This document shows, one piece after another, positions 18,580 through 28,252 of a DNA stretch of 64,000 bases; the first letter of the stretch is position 1; each line of letters opens with the position of its first letter. The stretch comes from Mesonia hippocampi. Lineage in GTDB: Bacteria > Bacteroidota > Bacteroidia > Flavobacteriales > Flavobacteriaceae. The notes below the pieces were generated by a model. That model was not told the DNA's origin and did no database searches. It saw only the letters and a program-made list of their open reading frames with translations. The stretch covers positions 62,001-126,000 of the forward strand of contig NZ_JACIFO010000002.1 in NCBI RefSeq assembly GCF_014197445.1. Direction: 5' to 3'. The translations under genes were made by a program, and so were the position numbers.

Positions 18580-19974
18580 ATGAAAAAGCTTTATTTTATT
18601 CCTATTCTATTTATAAGCTGGTTTAGCACATTAAATTCACAGACTACAGCTTTCGAAAATCTAACAAAAAAGATCACTAACAAACAAGCTACTCCACTAC
18701 AAGCCTATAAGCAATTAGACAGCTTGCTAACCGAAGCTATCAACGCAAATGATGCAGAGACCGAGCTCAAAATCCTATCTAAACGCTATGAATACGATTA
18801 TCTGCAAAAAATAGATTTCGAACAAATGATTAGTGCTGCACAAATTCTAAAAGAGAGAGCTCAATACCACAACAACTTATTATACGAAGCCAAAGCTTAT
18901 AAGTATTTAGCACAGGTTTATACTTTTAACGGACTCTATGAAAAAGCATTGAAAGAGCTTTCAATAGGTTTAAAAACTATAAACAAAGTAACCCCTGAAA
19001 CTCCTAAAACAATTATGGAGCGAGCCAATATATATACCGCGTTTACAAATACATATACTCAAAACAACGAACCATTTAAAGGTATACAATACATCTATAA
19101 AGCTATCGAAGAACATGGAAAACTTACTAATCCTGAGCAAAAAAGAGGCACACAATTTATGGATTATGCTAACCTAGGCGGTATTTACCTTAAAGTAAAC
19201 CTAGATTCTGCCAAATATTACGCCGAAAAATCCATTACGTACAGTAAACCCCATGAGTATAATCACAACTTAATGTTTCTCAATTACCTTGTTATTGGTA
19301 ATGTACACCTCGCTAAAAAAGATTACCCAAACGCTGAAAAATATTATAAAAAAGCCGAAGCCATAAAAGAAGGTAAATATTTTATGAACATTAAAGAGCT
19401 ATACAAAAACTTGATTAAAACGTATGCTGAATTAAATGAAACAGAACTAAAAAAAGAATACGAGCTAAAACTTAAAGATTTATCATTAACCATTGCTCAA
19501 AGCCAAAACAACTCCTTACGTAAAATCATACAAAACGACAAAAACAACATTAACAGCAGCCCTAAAAGTCGAAATAAAAATAATTATTATTGGATTTTGG
19601 GCGCTTTAGCTGTAATGGGTTTGGGAATAATAGCCCTAGTTATCTATAAAAGAAAAAAAACAATAACACACCCTCTTACCCCGAAAGAATACAATGAACT
19701 TATTGATTTACTCAAAGATAACGACCAAAAATTCCTGTTAGCCTTTGATACAAAATTTCCTCACTTTTCAAAAAAACTACTAAAAGAAAATGCCAACCTT
19801 ACTAATTCAGAAATAGAATTATTAGCAATGGTAAAACTAGGAATAACCAACAAAGAAATTTCACAATATAAATATATACAACACCGAACCGTACAAAACA
19901 AAAGATATTTTATCCGAAAAAAACTCAATCTAGCTTCAGATATAGACCTAAATAAATGGATTGAGCACTTTTAA
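18580..19974 (+). CDS. TPR membrane regulator with LuxR-type HTH
   Basis: The 464-residue protein has a signal peptide (MKKLYFIPILFISWFSTLNSQ), a series of TPR-like helical repeats from about residue 90 to 290 (for example AKAYKYLAQVYTFNGLYEKA and KDYPNAEKYYKKAEAI), one membrane helix at about 336-356 (WILGALAVMGLGIIALVIYK), and a cytoplasmic C-terminal helix-turn-helix (LTNSEIELLAMVKLGITNKE, then QHRTVQNKRYFIRKKL). This architecture is common in Bacteroidota: a periplasmic sensor linked to a DNA-binding end without a phosphorelay. It directly precedes, in the same orientation, the T9SS cargo cluster, so it may regulate it; the 144-base gap and intervening sequence suggest separate transcription. 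Confidence 0.8.
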   Translation: MKKLYFIPILFISWFSTLNSQTTAFENLTKKITNKQATPLQAYKQLDSLLTEAINANDAETELKILSKRYEYDYLQKIDFEQMISAAQILKERAQYHNNLLYEAKAYKYLAQVYTFNGLYEKALKELSIGLKTINKVTPETPKTIMERANIYTAFTNTYTQNNEPFKGIQYIYKAIEEHGKLTNPEQKRGTQFMDYANLGGIYLKVNLDSAKYYAEKSITYSKPHEYNHNLMFLNYLVIGNVHLAKKDYPNAEKYYKKAEAIKEGKYFMNIKELYKNLIKTYAELNETELKKEYELKLKDLSLTIAQSQNNSLRKIIQNDKNNINSSPKSRNKNNYYWILGALAVMGLGIIALVIYKRKKTITHPLTPKEYNELIDLLKDNDQKFLLAFDTKFPHFSKKLLKENANLTNSEIELLAMVKLGITNKEISQYKYIQHRTVQNKRYFIRKKLNLASDIDLNKWIEHF

Positions 19975-20118
19975 CAAATGGAATTCAAAACATTCAAATA
20001 CAGTAAATTAAACTAAAAAGTGAACCTAAAGTGAACCTGTAATGAGTGTACTTTTTAGCTTTTTCATAAAACCTCTGTTAGATTAGCTTAACCATAATTT
20101 AACTTAAGACTGAAATTT

Positions 20119-22467
20119 ATGAAAGCAAAAATGACTCTTTCCTTAATAGGATTGCTAATACCGTTAATAGCAATCTCCCAATGGACACAATTAGGAGACA
20201 CATTTGTAGGCAATGAGGAACAACTAAACCTAGGCTATGCCATTAACCTCTCTGCAGACGGAACAACACTAGCCATAGGAGAACCTTTACAAAAAGGCTC
20301 AAGCTATGAAGGTAACGAAAAAAGTCGTGTAAAAATTTATCGATGGAATACCAATGCAGGAACATGGCTACAATTAGGTCAAACCATATTTGGAGCAGAG
20401 CATTTCCTAGCACCTCCTAATAATCACAGCACTCCTCCTCCAAATAACGGAAGCGATGTAATACTTACCCCAGACGGAAATACCATTGCTATGGTAGAGA
20501 GAGGGTACTATTACATAAACCCTAATGATGAAAGTGATATTATTTTTAATGATCGCATTAGGGTTTTTAAATATCAAAACTCCCAGTGGGAACAGATAGG
20601 AGAAGACATTTTGGGAGAAGCCAGAAACATTGCAATCGCTGATAACGGCAACATATTGGCCGTTGGTATTGATTATGACGATACTGTAGCCGAAAACTCA
20701 GGAGCAGTAAAAGTATACCAATATCAAAGTAACGCTTGGACACAACTCGGAAACACCTTATACGGCTATGAAGATTTAGATTATTTTGGAACCTCTGTAG
20801 ATTTATCTGGAGACGGAAGTATCCTTGCTGTAGGATGTTCTGGATGCGCAGCAGGAGGTTTAACTCCCGATCCTGGTTATGTAAGAATTTACAACTTGCA
20901 AGCAAATACCTGGACAGAGCAAGAAACCATCGCTGGGTTATATACAGACTTCTATGGACATGGGGGCTCAACAGGTTCTAGCGTTGCCCTTTCTAACAAC
21001 GGAGAAGTGGTAGTTATTGGAAGTCAGCACCACAGAGACAGCAATAACAACTTGACTGGAGCAATAAGGGTTTTTAAAGACACTAACGGAAATTGGGCAC
21101 AAGTAGGACAAACATTAGAAGGAGGAAAATCCTATAATGAAAACACCAAAAATATGGTTAGCATATCAGACGATGGTAATATTATCGCCTTTGGAACATC
21201 AGAATCTGTTTTTTCAGCTAACTTATCGAGTGTAAAAGTATTTCAAAACACCAACAATAATTGGCAGCAAATAGGACAGGCAATTCATCAAAGCTCCGAA
21301 AAAGAAAAAAGACAATTTGGACAAGTTGTCTCTTTATCTGCAGATGGTAATATCTTAGGTATAGGAATATCGGGAGCACAAGTTCAAGAAATACAAAACG
21401 CAGGAACCGTTAAAGTCTACCAAAACTGTAACCTAACTAATATTTCAACAAGTTTCTCTGGCAATACAGCCATTTGCACTGGAAACAACACCCATATCTC
21501 TGCCATAATCGATCAAGAACACTATCAAGAAAGAGGCGTTATAAACTGGTATGACAGCCTTACTGCAGATTCTCCCTTACATACAGGTGACAATTATCAA
21601 ACTTCCGAATTATCAGAATCTACATCCTATTGGGTAGAAGCCGTAAGCCCTACAGGATGCCCTTCTGAAAGAATAGAGGTAAACATCACGGTAAACCCTG
21701 TACCTCAATTAAACGTTCAAAACACGGTAATTGATGTTTGTAACGGAGCCAAAGCAACCCTATACGCTACTACCGATATCGGAACCCTACAATGGTATAA
21801 GAACCTAGAAGATAGCCAGCCTATAGCGACAGGAAACACATTTAATTCACCAGCACTTACACAAGATACCACCTATTGGGTAGAAGCCATTTCTGATGAA
21901 AACTGTAACTCCGAGCGTACCGCCATAAATGTGTTTGTTAATGATAATATACAACCGAATATCGTTTTTAATTACAACAATAGCTATTGTCCTGATGGCA
22001 CAAAAGCAATGCCTACATTAGAGCAATACTTCTACCCAGGAGGAGCTTTCTCTGCCAAAAATGGAATTATCATAGACCCTATAACTGGCGAGATAGATGT
22101 AGAAAATTCTACTCCAGGAAATTACAGCATCACCTATACCGTAGAAGAGGATCTTGAGGCTTGTATTACAGCCAAAAAACATACGCAAGAGGTTGTTATT
22201 AGACCTTGTTTTGTGCAACGAGGCATCTCGCCTAATGGCGATGGTATTAATGATAATTTTGATTTAAGAGGAATCCAAGCTCAGAAAGTCAACATCTTTA
22301 ATCGCTACGGAACAGAGGTTTATAGTTTTAATGGAAACTACACCAACCAATGGGACGGGAAAGACAACAACGGTAAACAACTTCCCGATGCTACTTACTT
22401 CTATACCATCTTCACTAAAAACGGAGAAAAACTTACAGGGTGGGTATACATCAACAAACAATTTTAA
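20119..22467 (+). CDS. T9SS type-B cargo, propeller and Ig-like domains
   Basis: The 782-residue secreted protein has a signal peptide (residues 1-20), a repetitive N-terminal region to about residue 430 with recurrent motifs such as DGNTIAMVERG, GDGSILAVG, DDGNIIAFG and ADGNILGIG that suggest a beta-propeller, then two Ig-like modules sharing the TTYWVEAISDENCNSE / TSYWVEAVSPTGCPSE pattern, and from about residue 699 a gliding-motility-associated C-terminal domain (RGISPNGDGINDNF, then VNIFNRYGTEVYSF, WDGKDNNGKQLPDATYFYTI). That last domain is the type-B T9SS sorting signal, so the protein is probably exported to the surface. It is followed by a PorP/SprF gene, the usual partner of such cargo. 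The ligand is unknown. Confidence 0.88.
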   Translation: MKAKMTLSLIGLLIPLIAISQWTQLGDTFVGNEEQLNLGYAINLSADGTTLAIGEPLQKGSSYEGNEKSRVKIYRWNTNAGTWLQLGQTIFGAEHFLAPPNNHSTPPPNNGSDVILTPDGNTIAMVERGYYYINPNDESDIIFNDRIRVFKYQNSQWEQIGEDILGEARNIAIADNGNILAVGIDYDDTVAENSGAVKVYQYQSNAWTQLGNTLYGYEDLDYFGTSVDLSGDGSILAVGCSGCAAGGLTPDPGYVRIYNLQANTWTEQETIAGLYTDFYGHGGSTGSSVALSNNGEVVVIGSQHHRDSNNNLTGAIRVFKDTNGNWAQVGQTLEGGKSYNENTKNMVSISDDGNIIAFGTSESVFSANLSSVKVFQNTNNNWQQIGQAIHQSSEKEKRQFGQVVSLSADGNILGIGISGAQVQEIQNAGTVKVYQNCNLTNISTSFSGNTAICTGNNTHISAIIDQEHYQERGVINWYDSLTADSPLHTGDNYQTSELSESTSYWVEAVSPTGCPSERIEVNITVNPVPQLNVQNTVIDVCNGAKATLYATTDIGTLQWYKNLEDSQPIATGNTFNSPALTQDTTYWVEAISDENCNSERTAINVFVNDNIQPNIVFNYNNSYCPDGTKAMPTLEQYFYPGGAFSAKNGIIIDPITGEIDVENSTPGNYSITYTVEEDLEACITAKKHTQEVVIRPCFVQRGISPNGDGINDNFDLRGIQAQKVNIFNRYGTEVYSFNGNYTNQWDGKDNNGKQLPDATYFYTIFTKNGEKLTGWVYINKQF

Positions 22468-22542
22468 TAGCATAATTTCTTAAGCAGCTATGTCTTTCTA
22501 GAGAGAACTATGCTAGGCATGCTGATTCTAAAAATAGACATC

Positions 22543-23478
22543 ATGAAAAATATATATTTCCTTTTAACCTTAGGCTTTATCATCTCGACAGGATTAAATG
22601 CACAACAAGACCCTCACTATACACAATACATGTATAACATGAATGTGGTAAACCCGGCTTACGCAGGGTCTAAAGAAAACCTTGCTGTTGGACTGTTATA
22701 CAGAACGCAATGGACAAGTATAAACGGAGCTCCTAAAACAGGTACTTTTGCTATACATAGCCCCGTAACCGATAAGGTTGGTTTGGGATTATCGGCGATT
22801 ACCGATCAAATTGGTCCTGTTGACGAAACCAATGTTTATGCAGACTTTTCCTACACTTTAAATCTTGGTGGAGAACATAAACTTGCTTTTGGAATAAAAG
22901 CAGGAGCTACTTTTCATAAAGTAGGTTTGTATAGTGATATTGGCAGTAGCTATCTTCCGCAACCTAACGACCCTGCTTTTAGCGAAAACATAAGCAATAC
23001 TTACATAAATATAGGTACAGGTGCTTTCTATTATACCAATAAATATTATGTTGCGCTTTCAGTCCCTAACTTATTAAAAAGCAAACATCTTGATATTACG
23101 CAAAATGGACAGGAGCTTGAATTTGGGTCAGAAACTCAACATTACTTTATTACTGCGGGTTATGTTTTTAATCTTACAGAAAACACAAAATTTAAACCTT
23201 CATTTTTATTGAAATCTGCTTTTGAGGCTCCTACATCGTTAGATGTTTCTGCCAATTTTTTATTCTATGATAAACTAGAAATAGGAGGAACCTACCGATT
23301 AGATGATGCCGTGGGTGGACTGATAAACTTTGCCGTAACTCCTTCTTTACGCATAGGCTATGCTTACGACCATATTGTATCTGATCTTGATGTTGCTACG
23401 TCTGCTTCTCATGAATTCTTACTCTTGTTTGATGTAAACTTTGCGAAAAAAGTATCCATCTCTCCTAGGTTCTTCTAA
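22543..23478 (+). CDS. PorP/SprF family outer-membrane protein
   Basis: The 311-residue protein has a signal peptide (MKNIYFLLTLGFIISTGLNA), followed immediately by the family hallmark QQDPHYTQYMYNMNVVNPAYAGS and then YRTQWTSINGAPKTG. The remainder is a beta-barrel ending in an aromatic strand (ISPRFF). In Flavobacteriia, SprF-like proteins are needed for secretion or anchoring of specific type-B cargo encoded next to them. The frame opens at 22510 but the ATG at 22543 gives a proper signal peptide. It lies 75 bases after the cargo gene and 38 bases before the PorE-like gene. Confidence 0.92.
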   Translation: MKNIYFLLTLGFIISTGLNAQQDPHYTQYMYNMNVVNPAYAGSKENLAVGLLYRTQWTSINGAPKTGTFAIHSPVTDKVGLGLSAITDQIGPVDETNVYADFSYTLNLGGEHKLAFGIKAGATFHKVGLYSDIGSSYLPQPNDPAFSENISNTYINIGTGAFYYTNKYYVALSVPNLLKSKHLDITQNGQELEFGSETQHYFITAGYVFNLTENTKFKPSFLLKSAFEAPTSLDVSANFLFYDKLEIGGTYRLDDAVGGLINFAVTPSLRIGYAYDHIVSDLDVATSASHEFLLLFDVNFAKKVSISPRFF

Positions 23479-23516
23479 ATCAATTCTAAGAAAATCAATC
23501 CCTAATACTAAAAATC

Positions 23517-25382
23517 ATGAAAAAAATATATATCACACTGGCAATACTTATAGCTTTTTATAGCCATAGTTATGCCCAGAATAAAAACACAACTAAAGCA
23601 GACAACTTATTTTACAGCTATCAATATACTGAGGCAATAGAGGCTTATAAGCAATTGCTATCCAACAAAAAAGCTACCGCTTACATCTATAAGCAATTAG
23701 CAGACAGCTATTACCTTGTTGCAGATATGAAAAATGCAGCGGTATATTATGATAAAATCAATGAAAAAGATAAAGATGAACAATCTTACTATAGGCATGC
23801 ACAAGCACTAAAAACTCAAGGAGAATATACGCAAGCGCATAAGTTGATGGACAAGTTTGTAAAGCTAAACCCGGTAGACCAAAGGGCTTTAGCTTATATG
23901 CAGAATAAAAATTATGTAGCGGAACTTAAGACCACTGAACAAAGCTTTGAACTAAAAAAAGAATCCCTAAATTTAGAGCACAGCAGCAGCTATGGGGCTA
24001 GTTTTGGGATATTAAACAACATTTACTTTGTTTCTACTTATAAAGGGAATAAAACCGACAACTGGACAGGAGAGCCGTATTTAAACATTTATCAAACCTC
24101 TTTTGCCAACAATGCTTTTACCGAGCCTAAACCTATACCAGAGTTAAACTCCAAATACCATGACGGCCCTCTTACCATAAACAAAGAAGAAAATATTATA
24201 TTTTTTACTAGAGACGGACATCTACAAGGAAATACCTTAAAAAGTAAAAAAACAAATACTAAAATAGGAAAACTCGGAATATACAGGGCTGAGAAAAAAG
24301 AAGGTAAATGGACCAACATCACACCGCTTCCTTTCAATAGTTCTAAATACTCGGTAGCCAACCCTTCGTTAAGTCAGGACGGAAAAACATTATATTTTGC
24401 TTCTGATATGCCTGGAGGAATGGGCGATACCGATATATGGAAAGTAACCATTCATAGTGATGGAACTTACGGAAAACCCATAAATTTAGGAGCCCATATT
24501 AATAGCCTTGGCAAAGAAAATTTTCCTTTTATAAACAAAGACAATGTTTTATACTTTGCTTCAAACGGACACTTAGGGCTTGGTGGTTACGATATATTTA
24601 AAGCTGATTTAACAACAAACGAAAAAGCTAAAAACCTAGGAGCGCCTATTAATAGTAAAAGTGATGATTTTTCGTTTGCTTTAAACCACGCACAAAATTT
24701 AGCGCTATTTTCTTCCAACAGGGAGGGAAATGATAAAATCTACCTTGCTTCTCCTATTTGTAAAACAGAAAACAACATCATTGTAAAAAACGCCACTACA
24801 AAGCAACCGCTTTCCAAGGCAAAAATTAGTTTACTTGATAAAAATGGGAAAAACACACAAAGTTTATATACCAAGAATGACGGGACAATAAGCTTTACAA
24901 CTTCGTGCAAAGCAATTCCAAAAATAAAGGTGCAATTAACAAACTACCAAGAGCAACTTGTTTCGCTTACAGCAGAAAAACAAACCCTTGTTTTACTTGA
25001 ACCTACACCAAAAAACGAGGTTATCATTACAGAAAATCAAGTCATACTAAAACCTATATTTTTTGAATTCAACAAAAGTAATATAACTCCACAAGGCGCT
25101 TTAGAGCTAGATAAATTAGTAAGTGTAATGAATAAGTATCCCAACATGAGCATCCTTGTAAAGGCACATACCGATACTAAAGGAAATGCAAACTACAACC
25201 TTAAGCTATCACAGAAAAGAGCTAAGGCTACCGTTGCTTACATCATTGAAAAAGGAATCGATAAAAATAGAATAGATGGAAAAGGAATGGGCGAAAAAGA
25301 ACCTAAAATAGATTGTGGGGAAAATTGTACTGATAAAGAAAATGCGCAAAACAGAAGATCGGAGTTTATTATTGTGAAGTAA
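23517..25382 (+). CDS. PorE-like protein: TPR, propeller, CRD and OmpA domains
   Basis: The 621-residue protein has a signal peptide (residues 1-20), TPR repeats at about 25-130 (EAIEAYKQLLSNK; AAVYYDKINEKDK), PD40-type propeller repeats at about 150-410 (SLSQDGKTLYFASDMPGG; NKDNVLYFASNGHLGLGGYD), a carboxypeptidase-regulatory-like domain at about 420-495, and an OmpA peptidoglycan-binding domain at 505-621 (FFEFNKSNITPQG; KAHTDTKGNANYNLKLSQKR). This order is the same as in PorE, the T9SS component that ties the machinery to peptidoglycan. Next to PorP/SprF and type-B cargo it is probably a cargo-dedicated paralogue rather than the core PorE. Confidence 0.87.
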   Translation: MKKIYITLAILIAFYSHSYAQNKNTTKADNLFYSYQYTEAIEAYKQLLSNKKATAYIYKQLADSYYLVADMKNAAVYYDKINEKDKDEQSYYRHAQALKTQGEYTQAHKLMDKFVKLNPVDQRALAYMQNKNYVAELKTTEQSFELKKESLNLEHSSSYGASFGILNNIYFVSTYKGNKTDNWTGEPYLNIYQTSFANNAFTEPKPIPELNSKYHDGPLTINKEENIIFFTRDGHLQGNTLKSKKTNTKIGKLGIYRAEKKEGKWTNITPLPFNSSKYSVANPSLSQDGKTLYFASDMPGGMGDTDIWKVTIHSDGTYGKPINLGAHINSLGKENFPFINKDNVLYFASNGHLGLGGYDIFKADLTTNEKAKNLGAPINSKSDDFSFALNHAQNLALFSSNREGNDKIYLASPICKTENNIIVKNATTKQPLSKAKISLLDKNGKNTQSLYTKNDGTISFTTSCKAIPKIKVQLTNYQEQLVSLTAEKQTLVLLEPTPKNEVIITENQVILKPIFFEFNKSNITPQGALELDKLVSVMNKYPNMSILVKAHTDTKGNANYNLKLSQKRAKATVAYIIEKGIDKNRIDGKGMGEKEPKIDCGENCTDKENAQNRRSEFIIVK

Positions 25383-25498
25383 TAGCGCAGTAACACCATT
25401 AATTTAAGCGGGTACAAACTTATGCTCGCTTAAATAGATTTAGTCCTCAATAATAATATTTCCGCCTAACAAATCTAAGCTATCTGAAAACAAACTAT

Positions 25499-28162
25499 AT
25501 GAAGCAAAATTTTCTACTCATAATATCTTTTATATTCGGGGTTTATATTCATGCACAAAACAATGGGCAAATGCAAACCGCACATTGGTATTTTGGAGAT
25601 CATGCAGGCTTAGATTTTTCTAGCGGAACGCCTGTAATAGATACCAATGGGCAAATAGCTACCATAGAGGGGTCTTCTAGCATTTCTGATGAACAGGGAA
25701 ACCTCCTATTTTATACCGACGGGAGAAGAGTTTATGATAGCACCCATAACATTATGCTTAATGGTACAGGACTACGTGGGGATAGGTCCAGCACTTCTTC
25801 TGCTGTAATATTACCTGTTCCTGACGATTGCCATAGGTACTACATATTTACCATAGATTTAGATGCCAGTAAGGTTCCGTCTTGGAGACCACAAAGAGGA
25901 ATAGAATATAATATTGTAGACATGTCTCTTAATGGAGGCTTAGGAGAAGTGGTTCAGAAAAATATCTCTTTGCCTTTAAACGGGATTATTCAGGGTTACG
26001 AAAAACTTGCAGCAATAAGCAATGCCACCAAAACAGGCTATTGGATAGTTACCCATTTTCAAGGCGATTTTTACGCCTTTGAAGTAACCAGCACAGGGGT
26101 TAGCACAACTCCTGTCATATCGCCTTCTTCTATCTATGGTGGGGTTGAAAATATTGGCTATTTAAAAGCCTCTCCTGATGGAACTAAACTAGCCATGGGA
26201 ATGAGTTTTAGTGTGCCTTCTGGTACAGATAAATCACTATCTTTATACAGCTTTAATAAAGCTACAGGTAATATTCACAACGAGCAACTCTTATACTCTC
26301 CAAACACATCGCAAGACTACAAACACCACTTTTATGGCATTGAATTCTCACCAAACAGCAACTTATTATACGCCACGGTACGAAAACTCCCTTATGATCA
26401 GACAGTAGACAAAATCTGCGAAATATGGCAATTCAATACAAACTCACCAAATATAAACACCAGCAAATATATTTTTGGCCTAGAAAATATCTGCTATGGC
26501 GGAGCTTTACAACTAGGCTTAGATGGAAAAATATATATAAATACACATACAAATCAAGCTAATGGGTATTATTTAGGTAGAATAGAAAACCCCAACACTG
26601 CTTACAATACCACTACAGGAGAGACGCCTATTTTTACTCCAGAGTATCTTAATTTTGGGAATACCTCAACAGGTGTTGGCCTTCCTACTTTCCTGAACCA
26701 TTATTTCCGCATTGCGATTAATGTAAATGGGTTATCCATTCAAGAAGATCAGTTGTATTGCACGGGAGAACTGTTAAGTTTTGATTTCTGTCACCAAGGC
26801 GGTGAAATACAAAGTGTTTTATGGGAATTTGGAGATGGTAGTACTTCTACGGAGTTCTATCCGCAATACGCCTACAATACTGCTGGTGTACATAGCATCA
26901 CATTAACCCTAATGGTAGATGGGGAGGAGTTCATCAGAACCTTTGATATTACCATTACCGGACCACCAGAGGTGTCAAATGCAGAGCAAGAAATATGTTT
27001 GTATGAAGGCGAAGAACATGCCTTTAATTTAACGGAAAGCCTAGCCGATATCAACCCATCCAACGGAAATCACCAAATCTCTTTTCATTTAACCCAAGAA
27101 GAAGCTAACAATAACAACAACCCTCAACCAACTACTTATACCTCCAACCAAACCACTACGATATGGGTTCGTGTAGAAGACCAACAAGGGTGTTTTGTGG
27201 TTAGAGAATTAGATTTAATTGTTTATTTTATTCCTACAATTTCTATCGCATCGCCTATTAATATTTGCTCGGGAAACACGGCTACTCTTCAAGCAGAAAC
27301 AGAAACTACAAGTACCGTAAACTGGTATGATCATGAAAATAGTGCTACTCCTATTTATACTGGCAACCCTTTTGAATCGCCTATTATTACACAAGAAACC
27401 ACTTATTGGGTAGAAGCCATAAGCCCAGAGGGGTGTATTTCTGAAAGAGCAAAAGTTACCCTAACAATAGAGACTGAAGAAAAACCTTATTTCGACATTC
27501 CAACCATTTATTGCATAAATGAATATGCTCCTCCGTTACCTCAAAAATCGATGAATGGCATAGCAGGAACATGGAGTCCTAGTTTTATAAACACCGCTAC
27601 TACAGGAAGCACTACTTATACTTTTTCATCGCTCCCCAATGCATGTGGCAATAGTTATACCTCCCAAATAGAAATTACCGTAGAGGATATTAAAGTGCCT
27701 GAATTTGATATTCCGACCTTATACTTTTTTAATGAAGAGCCTTCCGAGTTACCGCTAATCTCTAAAAACGGCATTAAAGGCTATTGGGAAGAATCGTTTA
27801 ACGGACATATAAAATATTACACCTTTTACCCTGATGAAAGCAGTTGTGCAGAATATTTTAACGTGCAAATAATAAGTTATCCTAAGTTTTTCACCCCTAA
27901 TAATGATGGGATTAACGATACTTGGAGTTTAGCCGATATTCAGCTTAAATATAAAGAGCTTAACATTAAACATGTTTCTATTTTTGATCGGTTTGGAAAG
28001 CTATTAACAGGATTTGGTGCTTATGGAGGCTGGGATGGCACATACAACGGAAAGCAAATGCCCGCTAACGACTATTGGTTTAAATTAGAATATACCCTAA
28101 CTACCCCCGATGGCGATAAAATAGAAAAACAACTTATAAAAAACCTCACGTTAAGAAGGTGA
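25499..28162 (+). CDS. T9SS type-B cargo with PKD and Ig-like domains
   Basis: The 887-residue secreted protein starts with a signal peptide (residues 1-19) and the typical ANWYFGxxAGLDF-like segment (TAHWYFGDHAGLDFSSGTP), leading a large N-terminal region to about residue 405 that probably folds as a propeller. A PKD domain follows (SVLWEFGDGSTSTEFYPQYA, about 436), then an Ig-like module with TTYWVEAISPEGCISE shared with the cargo at 20119, and from about 795 a gliding-motility-type C-terminal domain (KFFTPNNDGINDTWSL; VSIFDRFGKLLTGF; WDGTYNGKQMPANDYWFKLE). It lies 116 bases after the PorE-like gene. It should be exported by the T9SS and attached at the surface. Confidence 0.88.
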   Translation: MKQNFLLIISFIFGVYIHAQNNGQMQTAHWYFGDHAGLDFSSGTPVIDTNGQIATIEGSSSISDEQGNLLFYTDGRRVYDSTHNIMLNGTGLRGDRSSTSSAVILPVPDDCHRYYIFTIDLDASKVPSWRPQRGIEYNIVDMSLNGGLGEVVQKNISLPLNGIIQGYEKLAAISNATKTGYWIVTHFQGDFYAFEVTSTGVSTTPVISPSSIYGGVENIGYLKASPDGTKLAMGMSFSVPSGTDKSLSLYSFNKATGNIHNEQLLYSPNTSQDYKHHFYGIEFSPNSNLLYATVRKLPYDQTVDKICEIWQFNTNSPNINTSKYIFGLENICYGGALQLGLDGKIYINTHTNQANGYYLGRIENPNTAYNTTTGETPIFTPEYLNFGNTSTGVGLPTFLNHYFRIAINVNGLSIQEDQLYCTGELLSFDFCHQGGEIQSVLWEFGDGSTSTEFYPQYAYNTAGVHSITLTLMVDGEEFIRTFDITITGPPEVSNAEQEICLYEGEEHAFNLTESLADINPSNGNHQISFHLTQEEANNNNNPQPTTYTSNQTTTIWVRVEDQQGCFVVRELDLIVYFIPTISIASPINICSGNTATLQAETETTSTVNWYDHENSATPIYTGNPFESPIITQETTYWVEAISPEGCISERAKVTLTIETEEKPYFDIPTIYCINEYAPPLPQKSMNGIAGTWSPSFINTATTGSTTYTFSSLPNACGNSYTSQIEITVEDIKVPEFDIPTLYFFNEEPSELPLISKNGIKGYWEESFNGHIKYYTFYPDESSCAEYFNVQIISYPKFFTPNNDGINDTWSLADIQLKYKELNIKHVSIFDRFGKLLTGFGAYGGWDGTYNGKQMPANDYWFKLEYTLTTPDGDKIEKQLIKNLTLRR

Positions 28163-28194
28163 AATAAATAATTTACTCCCTGTGCTATTAAATT

Positions 28195-28230
28195 AAAAAG
28201 CCAGTAGATTTTAAAATCTACTGGCTTTTT
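28195..28230. terminator. Bidirectional terminator between convergent genes
   Basis: Perfect arms AAAAAGCCAGTAGATTTT and AAAATCTACTGGCTTTTT give a strong hairpin with T runs on both strands. It serves the T9SS cargo gene ending at 28162 and the convergent DUF5689 gene ending at 28253. Confidence 0.9.
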
Positions 28231-28252
28231 AAAACTATTTATAAAGGAGTGT

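Noticed and set aside
20567-20971. Minus-strand open frame (134 codons) opposite the T9SS cargo gene
   Set aside because: Leu/Arg-rich shadow without start-site signals; the plus-strand frame has signal peptide and recognised domains.
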